A DNA stretch of 64,000 nucleotides from Acheta domesticus (GCA_031308135.1 JAHLJT010003656.1:52181665-52245664), one strand, 5' to 3'. Numbered from the stretch's first letter, positions 11,761 to 24,106 are shown. Program-made: numbers and translations. Notes: generated by a model not told the origin, from the sequence alone.

Positions 11761-13672
11761 CATAGAGGAGAGATACAACTAGAGTGCGCGTGAGCCTACT
11801 ACGCAGGTTTCAACATGAGGTGGTCGTAAGTCACGTGACTTTGGGACACCGGCAGCTCGTGCCGTATGTAGCTTTGCGTGCTGTTTGCCTTTTTGTGGTG
11901 CTACAGCGTAATTATTTTGGGACGTTGTGGATATTTGTTCACTGCTTACGATCCAAAACTCTTTTTCTTTTCAAGAAGTGCAATAACAATTTAACTTTGC
12001 AAATTGTGTTCCACACGATGAAACAACTGTGTTAAATGTCAGTTCACGCCAGTATGCAAGTGTGCCACAAGTGAATGATCCTGAACTGGGCAGTGAGGTA
12101 CTAACTAACTATATGTACTTGTCATCAGTACACAATCTTGAAACTAGATTGTCTCCCAATGTTGTGGACATTGTAACTTATATTGGAGGATTTTTAGTTA
12201 CAAAGTTGCAAAAGTCTCTTGCTTGTGTGGACTGTAAGCTAGTTCTTTGCCGGACTGATAGTGATGAAGGATCATATTCCTTCATTCAGAGGAAGGATGA
12301 TTATGGACTGAAATACCCTTCTGCAGATGTTATAAAAATCTGCAAAAGTGAAGAGATAGAAGTAAGAATACTTCAGGGAGAGATGTGACATTTTTAAAAA
12401 GGCAGCATGTAGTACAATTGTAAATAGATGTCTGAGAGAATTTGTGAATAGTTCTGTTTTTAGTAATTTGACATATTATATTATTGGTCAAGAGGCCATA
12501 ATGAATCACAGGATGTATTTAATTAAGGCAATATTGTTTAAATATATTGACATAAGATTAAAACATGTAGGAAGAGAGCACACCCAATTTACCAAAAAAA
12601 TAGTATTAGATCAGTTAACAACAGTATGATTTCATTTAGAGGGCATTAATCCTATGTGTATTTACTGGTGTAAGTTGTGTTTATAGTATGTCAGTGTTAG
12701 TAATTTGTATGAGTGTAGTTGATTTTTATCAGTAATTTCCTTGAAAAATATGTACTTCAGCTTCCAGGTCAAAGACGCCCATTTCCATCATGTTTTTGTC
12801 CAGTTTTCCTGATTCATTGAGCAAATGCTGAGATGTCCCCTTGTTTTGCTTTTGGACATGAATGTAGCGTCACTATGCCCACGTTTTCTTGAGCTTACTT
12901 GCTAGTAGTAGTAGTAGGAGTAAAACCAGTGGCATGTTACGGTTGTTAGTTATACGAAGAAAAAAATAAAACATGCAGTTTGTTTCTCGATGCAAAAATG
13001 TTTTGTATAACTCGGGAGGGAAAATGTCTAATGTTATAGTTAAAATATTGGGAAGAGCTTTTGAAGCTTAAGAAAATGAGTGCAGATGGTACTTCTCCCC
13101 CAAATATCACATACAGTTTTTACTGTTTTTGACTAAATAAATCAAAAATAAAAGCCTTTTTTCCCTCTATAAATCCTTGAAATATCATTTTGATAACTTG
13201 CTATTATAAATGTCACTGATGTGGATCTTCAATAGTAGAATGTCTAACATTGAGTAATAACAGAAATTTGGATTAATGCATCCCATGGAGTTAATTTATT
13301 TTACAAATATTTTTTATTTATAGTCCTATGTAATTGTTACTTGTAAAACAGGTTTAGTGGAGTATGCGGTTGAAAGTGACAAGTTGGACAAAAATCGGAA
13401 TTTTCATGTACTTGAGCAAATAGAGCAGAAAAAACTTAAATTCCTTTTCTGCTATAAGCAACATTTTTAGGGTTGTTTAATAAATGAGAAAATAACGCTG
13501 GAATGAAGCATCTTACGTACATATAAAAATAAATCATTTAATGCGAGACGGGTGTTCTTGTAGATGCCACCTAGCTGTCCCAAAGTCACGTGACACTGGC
13601 GCGAGACATGTTGATACCCGGCCGGGCCTTCTGCGCAGCTCGGTGCGCACTCTAGTATATCTCTCCTCTATG
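11761..13672 (+). mobile_element. P-element-superfamily transposon, deleted, with exact ends
   Basis: Termini are CATAGAGGAGAGATA (11761) and its complement TATCTCTCCTCTATG ending at 13672. The terminal inverted repeats are about 90 bp with gaps and share CTAGAGTGCGC and GTCACGTGACTTTGGGACA. The 8-bp sequence TGTTTTAT flanks both sides (11753-11760 and 13673-13680), and an 8-bp duplication is the P-element hallmark. The 1.9 kb copy keeps only the C-terminal third of a THAP9/P-type transposase (12035-12650). The rest is AT-rich non-coding DNA. Confidence 0.88.
12035..12650 (+). pseudogene. P-element/THAP9-type transposase, C-terminal fragment
   Basis: The + strand frame encodes VTYIGGFLVTKL, then SLACVDCKLVLC, then GLKYPSADVIKICK. 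These three blocks are in the order found near the C-terminus of P-element and THAP9 transposases (YIAG-type block, CxxC, YPS-x-DVIxIC). After a stop/frameshift near 12388-12444 the fragment continues with LIKAILFKYIDIRLKHVGRE and LDQLTTV. The N-terminal THAP zinc finger and the catalytic core are absent, so the copy cannot make active transposase. No host-gene features such as introns or a polyadenylation context suggest domestication. Confidence 0.82.
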
Positions 13673-13689
13673 TGTTTTATCCGTGTAGA

Positions 13690-15040
13690 GTGCTCGCAAA
13701 TTTGTTCCAGTGATTTTATTTCTCTCTCTTTGTAATTTCAATTTCGTTAAAAATTACTATTCTGAAGATTATTAGTAACATGATTCTTCAAATTCGTTTC
13801 TACATTCTTCGTAATTTAATTAATTATATAAGGTTTAAGAAATTATTATTATTTTCTTCTACCGGTTCTATCGGTAAGAAATAAATTAACATTTTCTTCT
13901 ATCGGTTTATGTCCTGTTTCGTCTATTTCTTTTCCTTTTCGGTAATTTATTAGCAAAGTTTAATGTAATGCATTAAACATCACTCTTCATTCATGAATTT
14001 TAATCACATATTTCATAAAAATCTTTTCTTTATTTAATCGTGCAGAAATATAAAATAGCATCAACTTATTTTGTCCATAGTTCCTCTGGGTCCGCAATGT
14101 GGTATTAAACGTGACGTCACCTGTCGACCTGCAGGGCCGCGAGCTGTGAATCGATACATCGATACGACGGCGGAGTGGCGTTTCTGTCGATAGATCGGGG
14201 ACGCGTGACAGGTTGATAGAGGCCGCGCGGGGCTGCTGAGCGGCTTGGCCGACGCGCTGACACCTCTCCCCGCCACGCCTCGCCCCGCCACTCCCCTCCC
14301 CGCCTGCCACGCCCCGCCTCGCTCCAATCCCACTCCCTAGAAGGAGTGATTTCCTATTCCACAGTGAAGCGTTTTCTTTGTACACTCTAGTGGTTTATTT
14401 ATTAAATGTATGACATATTACTATGATATGGCATTTGGCCATGAAGTCTAAACTCTTAATTTCAATGATAAATCGCCTCGAAGGCGCAGAACAGTGACTG
14501 CGTGAAACAGTGAATGGGATTTGTAGTCTGTAGTAAAATATTTGTAGTAAGTTAAACTAATATCTCCTTAACACGTTTATAACTACATTATATAATTTAT
14601 TTCTAAGCATTAAAGTGTACAGCGTTTTTCGTTTACACGTCATTGTCCGGAAAGTATATTTTCTGACTTACACCACTTTTCTTCTCGACGGCTCATTTAT
14701 TGTTATCTCCTCTCATAACTTCGTTCAGAGTGTAGTCTTAAACAAAGCAACGCGACACCATCGCCACAAATGCCCTCCTCCGCGTCAAGGACACACATTT
14801 TCCTGTGCATATTCACCTCCCTAGGGAAACACACAATTATTTTTACTATTTTCGCCTTTGATAAGTACAACTCGGTGCACCTCTTAAGACATCCGAGAAG
14901 GTTTTCAACAGGTTATTGTTCTCCGTTCCGCATATCAGCTCCCTCGCTCTCGCTCGTGCTACACCTCAGCCAGCCGCACCACAAATTAACCTTAGTAGCT
15001 TCACTCTTGTACATTGCATTATATTTTTTCTCTCCCTTTA
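13690..15040. other. Non-coding; GC-rich patch with a CRE octamer at 14090-14340
   Basis: 14112-14119 is a perfect TGACGTCA. From 14225 to 14330 is a degenerate CCCCGCC/CACGCC repeat. The rest is AT-rich with no recognised gene. Confidence 0.45.
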
Positions 15041-15044
15041 ATTT

Positions 15045-15200
15045 ATCTCTGTTCCATTAAAGATGACAAAGACAGGATCGATTTCATTTTTTTAAGGAAA
15101 AGGAAGAAAACAAGAAGAAAAAATCTCTGTTCCATTAAAGATGACAAAGACAGGATCGATTTCATTTTTTTAAGGAAAAGGGAAGAAAACAAAGAGAAAA
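15045..15200. repeat. Two-copy tandem duplication, unit about 78 bp
   Basis: The block beginning ATCTCTGTTCCATTAAAGAT and containing AAAGACAGGATCGATTTC occurs at about 15045 and again at about 15123, head to tail and almost identical. This suggests a recent duplication. Confidence 0.9.
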
Positions 15201-15439
15201 AAGCATTGTCCATTTAGTATAGAGTACAGCCGATGTTTCCGTCGCTAGTTGAGCACCTGCTGGAGGCTCGTCGCTGCCGCCAGCGCCGCTGACCTGAGAG
15301 AGGCAATGCGCTCGTGGGAGAGAGACCCGGGAGGGCGGAGAAGGCCAACCTTTCATTTCCGGTGGACAGAAGACGGCGCCTCTTGCGCCGAGTGTTTGCT
15401 CGTCGCGGTGCGGCCAGCGGAGCACCTGTCGTCCGAACG

Positions 15440-15785
15440 CCGCGCCCGCGCCGCGCCCCGTCCCGCCACGGCCCTGCCCCTCCGCTCATCGTCCCGCCTC
15501 CGCCCCTCCGCGCCTCGTCCCGCCACGTCCACCCCTCCGCGTCCCGCCCCCTCCGCGCCTCGTCCCGCCCCGCCCCGCCCCTCCGCGCCCCGCCCCTCCA
15601 CGCCTCGTCCCGGCCCAACCCGCCCCTCGGCGCCCCGCCCCCTCCGCGCCCCATCCCGCCACGCCCCCCCCTCCGCGCCTCGTCCCCCCCCCCCTCCGCG
15701 CCCCGCCCCCTCCGCGCCGCACCCCTCCGCACCCCGCCCCTCCACGCCCCCACCCCTCCGCGCCCCGCCCCCTCCCGCCACGGCA
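15440..15785. repeat. GC-rich minisatellite of CCCGCCCCTCCGCGCC type
   Basis: An irregular array of 14-18 bp CCGCCCCTCCGCGC units embedded in a larger GC-rich block (15220-16030). It keeps frames open on both strands (A/P/R forward, G/R/A reverse), but none looks like a protein. The flanks 15240-15440 and 15790-16030 are CpG-rich and could mark a promoter island. Confidence 0.88.
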
Positions 15786-15789
15786 CGCC

Positions 15790-16500
15790 AAGTACCACGG
15801 AGACATGCGGTTATACATTCGGGCAAGGAATGCAAGCGAGAGGGAAATGAATGTTTTCGGGGCTGTTGCTGCGATTGAAGGGGCCCAGAAGATGAAAGGG
15901 AATCCACATGGCGGCGACCAAAGAGCAAACGCTTTTCATCCGCTCCAGCTCCCACGTGTCGCTCACCGCGCGCTCGTTGCCATGCCAATGGGATTAACGC
16001 CGCCCTCGCCTCACTTCGCCTCGCCACGCCACCGATAATAAAACACGCTCGCAGCGAATTAGCGGGAATCATTTGGCAGTAAATACGTTATTTCAGCGTT
16101 GATAGGAGAGGACTTGCGGTGGTGACACGGGTTGGTTGCTTTTCGAGAGTGTGAACTTTCACTCGCATTCGCATCAAAGGTGTTGCTTAATCGAAACTGA
16201 AACTTAGACACGTGCATAGAACAAGGAGATGCAACATGAATTCAAGGAGAACAAAGAAACATTCGAAGTATCAGAAATGCTCATCAAATGCAAGGTTTAC
16301 AAGGACTGAAAAATAATATTCATCTAAATTAACAAATAAAATTGTTTTTTTAAGAAATAGCAACGAACATACACTGGTGTTTGTGAAAATTCCAACACCA
16401 AGAAGGAGATATACTATTACAATGAAATTTATTCCACAAATTAGGAATATCACAACATGCAAATGATTAGAATGACAGACCTGTCCCTTGAGAATTTAGT
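15790..16500. other. Non-coding, CpG-rich to AT-rich transition
   Basis: A GC-rich block to about 16030, then AT-rich DNA. No gene, repeat end or RNA was recognised. Confidence 0.4.
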
Positions 16501-17075
16501 GCGGTGTGAAGCCGCCATCAGAGCCTCTAGAGGTCGTGGCGTTAATTGAAAGAAAGCCTCGATATGCTGCTGCGGAACACACTGTCACGCGGTTTCTATG
16601 CGTGACCACAAAGCGTTGACCGTGGCTGCAGAAGTACCAGAACGAACAAGTTGCTGACCGATCACAGCCCAGAGATGTTCTATGTAAACGTGCAGGTCAG
16701 GGAAGCTGTAGTACCCGTCGCTCTTTGCAGAAACCTTGCACATTGCTCGCCACATGCGGTCGGGCGTTGTCCTTCTGAAATATGACAAGTGGAGCTTCTT
16801 GCAGGACGGGCAGTACCTCCAACTCTAAAACCTCTGGTAGTTTCTGATCAACGGAATCCGACGCAGTGGTATGCGTGCCACTAGTCCAGCCCTCAGCAGA
16901 CGGCGTCGAACCGCACCTGTTGCAGTGCTCCGGAGTCGAGCCAACACTGCGGACGACGCCGTTCTGACGGTTTGGCAGTCATCTCGCGCAGTGGTCACAT
17001 TGTGTGGTCCAGTACCCGCTCGTCGCTGCGTACGACCCTCATCTACCCACTGGTTCCACCCACGCATCGCTGTTG
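16500..17075 (-). pseudogene. Tc1-like transposase relic
   Basis: The - strand from about 17060 encodes VRRRLLRAGLVARIPLRRIP, the N-terminal helix-turn-helix region of Tc1 transposases. Around 16770 it encodes VIFQKDNARPHVA, the block carrying the second catalytic aspartate. 16720-16585 encodes DLHVYIEHLWAVIGQQL followed by NALWSRIETA, the C-terminal block in which the third acidic residue is normally followed by an IEH motif. The catalytic middle is largely missing and the frames are broken. The upstream edge is overlapped by the large inverted repeat at 17078-17238. Confidence 0.8.
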
Positions 17076-17077
17076 TA

Positions 17078-17238
17078 GTCAGTTGGAACGGGGCAGAATG
17101 ATCGGTCTCCGGGAAGCGAGTTTGTACTGCGACTCGACTGCGTATTGCGTACTGCGTATTGCGACTGCGTACTGCGATTCGAGTCGCAGTACAAACTCGC
17201 TTCCCGGAGACCGATCATTCTGCCCCGTTCCAACTGAC
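17078..17238. repeat. Perfect 59-bp inverted repeat, 43-bp spacer
   Basis: The left arm 17078-17136 (starts GTCAGTTGGAACGGGGCAGA) and the right arm 17180-17238 (ends TGCCCCGTTCCAACTGAC) are exact reverse complements by eye over 59 bp. The spacer 17137-17179 is made of short repeats of ACTGCGTATTGCG-like sequence. The left arm is continuous with the Tc1 relic on its left, so the palindrome probably arose by a recent inverted duplication. Confidence 0.93.
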
Positions 17239-17239
17239 T

Positions 17240-17758
17240 CAGATGCTTATTTTCGTGCTTTGTCGTCGACGAGGCATACCGGCACTTGTTTACACGTTTC
17301 TCCGTCGTTCGACGGTTCTACACCGACTGTGCGGCCTAACACTGACTTGGCCTGTCACACAATGGAGGCCAACGTGCACGCCATCTCTATGCAAATTTAA
17401 CCGCTTCTTATGGGTACATTGTCCTACATATCCATCGATTTTTAAGTGATTCTGACCATTCCTTCTATGTGTTGCAACGTTCACAACCACTAGTGTGCGT
17501 ATGTATAGGGTGAGTCACGTAACGTAAGCACCTCCTGTAATTTTGAACTGTTAAAGTTACTGCAATGTAGTTTTCTCCGAAGTGCATGAGGGAATGGGGC
17601 TAATTGATGTATGAATTCGTTTCCATTTTATCACTTGTATTTTACGAGTTACTGAGGTAACTTGTTTATTTTTTCAAACTGAACTCTACATATTTTTAGC
17701 CTATCATGACGAGCGTAAAAATACCAATCCAATGATATACTTTTTGTCATATGTATAC
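17240..17758. other. Non-coding, nothing recognised
   Basis: Possible continuation of Tc1-related DNA to about 17500 (no motif seen), then AT-rich DNA. Confidence 0.35.
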
Positions 17759-18050
17759 CAAAGCAATACCCTAACAAACAGGCCACGGACCACGCGCGAT
17801 CTTTCCTTCCTCTTTCTTGTCCTATCCTTACCCCTTACTTGCACACATGCTCACATCCACTACACTACCACCTTTGTCGGAAGCTACCACACCAGTCGAG
17901 AACTTCGGACTAGTCCCGGCTGTGGCGATGCCTCACTGGTGGGAGATACCAGGTCGGGCAAAATCCTCGCAATCCGGCGTCGGATCTCACCATCCAGCGG
18001 GAATGCTCTCCTCCACCTCCGGCAAGAAGGCATGCACTGCGTCTACGGGA
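17759..18050 (+). mobile_element. SINE family B, copy 2 (5'-truncated)
   Basis: It begins at ACCCTAACAAACAGGCCACG and matches the 3' half of the 5240-5812 copy, including GGACCACGCGCGATCTTTCC, ACTAGTCCCGGC and GGATCTCACCATCCAG. The pol III head is missing. Confidence 0.75.
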
Positions 18051-18109
18051 ATAACGATATCGTTCACGCGTCCAAAATTACTAATAAATCTATTGATTTT
18101 CGTTTCGTT

Positions 18110-18745
18110 TTGAAAATCTCAGAGAATTGAGTCAAAATGAATCTTCTGCCAAATTTAGATATTTGTGTGAAAATAAGACCTCTAAGATCCTTTAAGGCGT
18201 TCTTCTTTAGGATAAACCATAATCTTGAAATGTCTACTTATTTTTGAGGAAGTTTTGAAAATGTGTTCCTGTAGAGGACCATATAAAAACAAAATATCCG
18301 TTTCAAATTCTCAGGGCGTGGGATTAATTTATATAAATCGGGAAATATCAGTTTTGGAGAAAATCATGTGGACGATTTAGGCACTATCGTACATCGGACG
18401 AACGTTTGGCCTTCAATCAATTGTTTGGTGTCAAGGAGTCACAAAACGTTGATTCTGACTATTCCAATTTTTTGTTAGCAGGGCTCGATTTTTTTATAAT
18501 TTCTTGCCAAAAACTTTTATTCCTGTATTCAGAATTCAACTAATATACGGTTTAGGGTAGGGACCTCAGAATTGCGACAACTTGCACAGAATAAACTTCC
18601 CCTCGTAGCACATCACACACAGTTTTGTTTTTTCTCGTCAAATAAAATAAAAAAGATAATACGAGTTTTTCTTAGTCGATTTCCACCGCACAATTACAGA
18701 ACTTTCTCTCTACTACGCAAGTACGTAGTTCGGTGAGAAAGTAAA
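18110..18745 (+). repeat. Unclassified repeat R1, copy 2
   Basis: It ends in the same terminal stem-loop as the other R1 copies (AACTTTCTCTCTACTACG pairing with GGTGAGAAAGTAAAAATGA, about 18698-18748) and shares scattered upstream blocks. It is more diverged than the copies at 9.5 and 46 kb. Confidence 0.5.
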
Positions 18746-18749
18746 AATG

Positions 18750-19540
18750 AAATCAATAGAATGTCATAATATTAATCTTATCAATCAAATAAAGTATTGT
18801 CTAGCCTTGAAAACCCCTAACACATTAATGAATTTTGATAAACCAATCTGCTTCTACAGATACGCAAGTGTAACAAATTCGCAAACTTGCAACAATCGTA
18901 TTATTAGCATTCTTACTTTTCGTCCATTTTTTAAATATAATTTTAATTATGTTCCTTGTTAGGAAGTTCTAAATTGTGTGCGGTAGCCACCGCCCTTATA
19001 TCGATAGTTGGAAGGAACGAAGAATTTGCATGTGTCAGCATAAATCAGTTAACACGTTCCCAACTCACTTGATGTCTCACGCAACAAGGCAGCTGAAAGT
19101 CTTAACTTCGAACAAAACTTCAAAACTAACTTCGTGGCTTAATAAATTTATAACGATGTTAAGTAAGAGTTGTAGCACATGCACTTCGTTTCTAATGTTA
19201 ATTTATTGCAGTCATGAAAACTTCCTCCTGATGTCACTCGTTTACGAAACACGGCCTCCTGCTAAACGATGTAATATTATAAAATGATTGCATAATATTT
19301 CGTTTTTCTTCAGTGCTTTATTTAACTAGCATTGTACAGTACAGGTTTAAGTGTTGATCTATAATATTTTTATACTTCTTACTTACGTTGAGCCACTTTG
19401 ACGTCACTAGAAACTTCGATAAGTGACGATTATGTGGTTTTGATCGGTAGAGCATCTATTGCAAAGGAGGAGTTGCATCCCCTTTGTCTAATAGTAACTT
19501 ACAATATACCAAAATGTTTACTAGAAACAATTCCGACAGA
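18750..19540. other. Non-coding, nothing recognised
   Basis: AT-rich DNA, with short unsupported frames only. Confidence 0.4.
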
Positions 19541-19544
19541 ATTC

Positions 19545-19632
19545 ACCGGCTTGGGTCGCCGAGATCGCTAAAGCTGAAGAACCGTAGCTGCCTCGGCTCG
19601 AGTCGCGGGTTCGAATCCCGCTTCGGGCATAA
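19545..19632 (+). mobile_element. SINE family A, tRNA-like head
   Basis: Reads GGGTCGCCGAGATCGCTAAA (box A region), then CGCGGGTTCGAATCCCGC (box B), then TTCGGGCATAAATG. Related copies are at 7.6, 35.5 and 46.0 kb. The body probably continues to about 19740. Confidence 0.7.
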
Positions 19633-19639
19633 ATGTTTG

Positions 19640-21960
19640 TGTGTGTTCGTGTTGTCCGTACGTGTTCTTTCTACAGTTCTCCAACAGTAAAAACATTCAC
19701 AGTGGTCGCTGTATGATCCAGTTGTTGAAAAACAACCTAAAAAATCGCATTCGTCATCTTCATGTGAATAGCAAGTAAGCATGTATTTAAACAGAAACCA
19801 AGCGCCTAGCGGCTGAGTTGTTCTTTCAGACGCTGCTCACGTTCTTCAATGCCCCCTCATATTTCTAAAAGTCCACAACCGTTGTGCTGCATGTAAATAA
19901 AACTACTTTTTAAAAAAATTGGTTTCTTATGTTGAAAACATACTATTTAACAAACATTTTGTCAAATAGTACAAGAATGAGAATATGTGCACTTAAGATT
20001 ACCTAGAGTGTACTATTATATTTTCTAACTGTTGGCTAAACTGTTTCGTCCAACACATTTGTATTTTTCCTCTGTGTGTAGTAAACATCTAGCACCATTT
20101 AGTGGCAGATACCATGCGTCTAGAAAGTGGAAAAGAATTAGTTTTTGAATAGCTTAATGTAGTTTTCTCATTCTGTTTCTTAATCTCTGAGACGCTAAAA
20201 AGGTCATTTGCTTCAAAATGATCTATTTATTTCGAAAGAGTAGATTCTAACCTTTGCTTTCATTACAATGTTTTTCTTTGAATATCTACTAATATGTGAA
20301 AGAGTACTCACGTACGTACATTTTAATCGATTTTTTAAATTTTTTGTCCCCTTTATTAGTTTTATGAAATGAGGCTTGCGGAATATCGTAGAGAATTGGA
20401 CTCTGTGATAATATATTAAATCATGACACAGATTTATGTAAAAAGTAAGATTTTTTAATCAGGTCAGCTCGGCCAAAAATATAACCAAAATACAAAGTCG
20501 ATGAGCCAAAATTCTCACCGAGTTGTCACCGCCAGAAGAGTCCAGAAGAAATTTGTTGCCGTCGTCGAGATGCCGAAGAATTGCCAGAGTTTGAAAAAAG
20601 CTCGCATATCCTCACGTTACTCGTAATCTGACGTATTCGCTACCAGCTCCGCTGTCTGGGCTTTTTTTCATTTTCCCGTCCCCAGTAGCCAGGAGACGTG
20701 GAAGTTTATTCAATAATAAGGGCGTACAGCAAAAAGCTTCAGCCGATTAGACTTTTGAAGCAAAGGGCGGGAAGATACCTTGAAGAAACTGGCTAAAACT
20801 AACTTATATGTTGTTCTACAACGAATTGCAAAGGCCTCTTTGGGCCTTAGTTTAGTTAAACTATCGCTCTTTGGTATATTTCGAAAGTTTATTTTGTCTT
20901 CTTCTGTCTTCTTTTTTCTTTGTAATTACATTCAGAACTCTCATTCGTTCTTAAACTCTATTTACAAACACAACCACACCCTCAAGCACGCAACACTTCA
21001 CATTACTATTTACACCACTTTACGTCGCCACGGCTCAAACGTCCGAGGCTCTGGGACGTTTTATTGTATTCTCTCTCATACTAAAATAGTATGGCGGTTA
21101 TCGATTTGGTTTGGAGGCACTTTTCACCCCTTTATTCGGCTACATCATTTCTTGCTTTTTATTAAAAGTGAGAGAGTTAGAACTATTTAACGCTTAATTC
21201 TTCTGTTTGCCGCTCAAGTCTTGGCACAAGGGAGCCGCTATCGAATCGCTTTTATGCTTAGAACAATTAAAATATTACACGACGCTACTAACCTTCTTTA
21301 CAAATTCTTCATTCCTGTAATGTTATAACAAAAAACTGCTCTTTCACTATCATGTAATTGGCTCCAGAACTGCGCGGCATGTGCGCAATCTCACAGGTAC
21401 ACGAGGGTGTACTTATATTCATAAACTGGAATTCTTGGAATGCGGTACACGTTGCGTATCGTGATGTTCCATGTTAATGCTGCGTTTGCGTCGACAAAAT
21501 TATCCCCATTGTTTGAAAAGCAAAGAAAATGAACATGCCTGCCTCCGACATTTTTGCGTGGCATTTGCGGAAATATCAGGGTAATTTCCGATCGATATCA
21601 TGGTGTAATTCACTTTAATGTAGTATATGAATATGTACATAATGTTTATAATACATCTCTTTCCCTTCTGATATTACTTCGACAGTGATAATTTCCGTAA
21701 AATAATGCAAAGTAAAGAGACATTTGAATGTACTGTTTACAGAGCCGTAAATGAGAGAGAACTGAAGTAGATGAGTGCGGCTCAGACCGGACAGCAATAT
21801 CTACGCGCCCGTAGGAAGAAGGAACGTGAGAGAACAGAAAGTGGAAGAAGTTGTGAAGGGAACAGACATGAAGCGGACACCATGAATTAAATTTGAACTG
21901 ATATTCTGATTATAATAAATATTTATTGCCCAACTTTTACAATTATTAATACTAATTTAT
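19640..21960. other. Non-coding, nothing recognised
   Basis: AT-rich DNA. Short frames such as 20780-21190 (+) show no family resemblance. Confidence 0.4.
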
Positions 21961-21969
21961 TACATTCTT

Positions 21970-23235
21970 TACATCCGATCATATAGATAGATTTATTTAA
22001 ACTGCAAATGGGTATAACCCGGTGGCAGCTAATTACAAAAACATAAAAATACACAGTCTCTCAGTAACATAGAACACTAATACAAATAATAATAATAAGG
22101 TAATATAACTAGCAAATTATATACTAATTATAGTAATAATAATAATGGTAAAATAATTATAATAATATAAAAATTGACTGATTCATTAAACATTAAACTA
22201 CATTAACAGAGAAAAGAAAAGAAAAAGAAAGAAAGAAAACCTTCTATACTCTAACTCCGCACTGAATGTTTATACAATCAGGATCGCACTGCACTTCACT
22301 TCACTAAGATCTGAAAACATTTCCTTCTTTATTTCTCTACTATACACTGCACGACACCTCACTTCACAATAGAACACTTATGCATCGCTATATAACCCAC
22401 TATTCTCCCTCATTTACTTAATAATACCCTAAATTAATTTCCTAAACTGTTGAACACTTTGAGGAAAGGGTTCAAAGGTTTTTGCAGGCAATCTATTCCA
22501 TTCCGTAATCGTTCGATTTGTAAAAGAAAATTTCCCGACATCCGTTCTCTGCTGTCTTAAATTTATTTTGCGCCTCTGATCCACTTTACTGATGTATGTA
22601 GGAATTCATAGCCGCCGATTAATTTCTTTCCAAGCTGGATGACCATTATAAGCGTTATACAAGGCGCAGAGTCTTGCTACTGATCGCCTATTTTTGCGTG
22701 AATCCCACCCTGCCATTTTCTTGTCCCTGAAAGTAAATTTAGCTCCCCTATGCTGAATCCTTTCCAAGTGTTTACACTGCATAATTTTGTGCGGATCCCA
22801 ACAAATTGTTCCATATTCCATCATCGGACGAACAAGAGATAAATAAGCAATTTCCCTCGTTCAGTACTCTTTTTTAGGATGCGCATTACAAAGTGAAGAG
22901 ATCTCCAGGCTTTCCCTACAACAAAATCTACGTGTTTTTTTCAACTTAATTTACTATCGAAATGAATTCCTAGGTACTTGCACGAGGAAACTTTCGTAAT
23001 AATGTCATTATTTAAACGGTAATTTGTTTCACTGTAATTATGACCCCTGCCAAAAGTGATAGATTTACTTTTAGAGCTATTTATGGACATTCCATTATTT
23101 TCCGTCCAGTAATATAACGTATCAAGATCCCGTTGCAGAATTTCTTCATCTCTTTTCGAATTAATACTACGATTTATTATGCAATCATCTGCAAATAGCC
23201 GAACATTTGAGGTTAATTGCGCCGGCAGATCATTG
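21970..23235 (-). mobile_element. Non-LTR retrotransposon (LINE), 5'-truncated
   Basis: The - strand encodes the 3' half of a reverse transcriptase. LPAQLTSNVRLFADDCIINR carries the catalytic FADD box at about 23190. This is followed by MSINSSKSKSITFGRG and SCKYLGIHFD, then MMEYGTICWDPH and LERIQHRGAKF, then the C-terminal TITEWNRLPAKTFEPFPQSV at about 22500. A few stops and frameshifts show it is dead. Truncation just upstream of the FADD box is the usual 5'-truncation of LINE copies. The remaining 21970-22440 is probable 3' untranslated sequence, AT-rich. The clade is Jockey/CR1-like, judged by the motifs and not by phylogeny. Confidence 0.88.
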
Positions 23236-23765
23236 ACGAAAGCTATAAATAGAACAAATATCTCAACGCTTAGTAGAATAGTAGTACGCCATTATGGACT
23301 AGCTTCCACACTCGTCCTTTTCCAACTTTGGCTATTCTGTCAGTCACAATATACTGCTCAAGAAACAATATGGCGAAGAGTTAAGTCCCGCGTGTTTAAA
23401 CCCTGCCACTTAGGTATGTATCCTGCTTCTATACAGTTTACATTGTTCATTTGTATCTCATTTATTCCTGTGTTTATGTAATATCAATTCATATGTTAAT
23501 TACATTTGGTCACCAATTTTCTTCCCTGTAGAGCCAAGGCCACTAAATACGAGATAAATTATTCCCGAAACCCGTGTATGTCTGTTAATTATTAATATTA
23601 AATTGTATTGTAATATACTTTGTTGTTGATAACTCCTCGATACTGAATCAGCTGAATAGAAATTTGTTTGCTATACTAAGCCCAACAAGCTGGACAGTAT
23701 TCCAGTGAGTGCGATCGCAGAGGACCTGCAAGCGCGCGTTTCTGGCTTCCCAAAGCGCTTTAATC

Positions 23766-24106
23766 CAGGGCTTCCCAACCGGCGGCCTGCGGGCCGCATG
23801 CGGCACGCCGGAACTTTTTGTGAAAAATTTTATACTAACCAAATACAATGCAATTGCACAATTCATCTTTTTATATATTATATTCATTATATATTTATTA
23901 TATTCAATGTTTATTATATTTATATATGAATTTTCTCGTTGTGTGTACATTAATCATTAAGTATGTTGAATAAAAGTCGTATCTAACATATGTTTCATTG
24001 TAATCTCAATAGCTAGGGTAAAGACCATCTTAAATGACGGTGCGACCCGCGGCTTAACTAGAATTTGATATGTGGCCCATAAGCCCTTCTAAGTTGGACA
24101 GCCCTG
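23766..24106. mobile_element. Non-autonomous hAT (MITE), 341 bp
   Basis: Terminal repeats are CAGGGCTTCCCAAC (left) and GTTGGACAGCCCTG (right), 12 of 14 matching, flanked by the identical 8-bp CTTTAATC at 23758-23765 and 24107-24114. The subterminal GGCCTGCGGGCCGCATGCGG is typical of hAT MITEs. It has no coding capacity. Confidence 0.92.

Noticed and set aside
15214..16072. Several G/R- or A/P-rich frames
   Set aside because: Caused by GC-rich minisatellite sequence. No conserved motif or splice context.
19545..19632. tRNA gene
   Set aside because: A and B boxes are present but an acceptor stem and anticodon arm cannot be folded. The same block recurs at three other sites, so it is a SINE head. 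The same reasoning applies to 7578-7665, 8636-8710, 27070-27135, 35450-35530 and 45960-46050.
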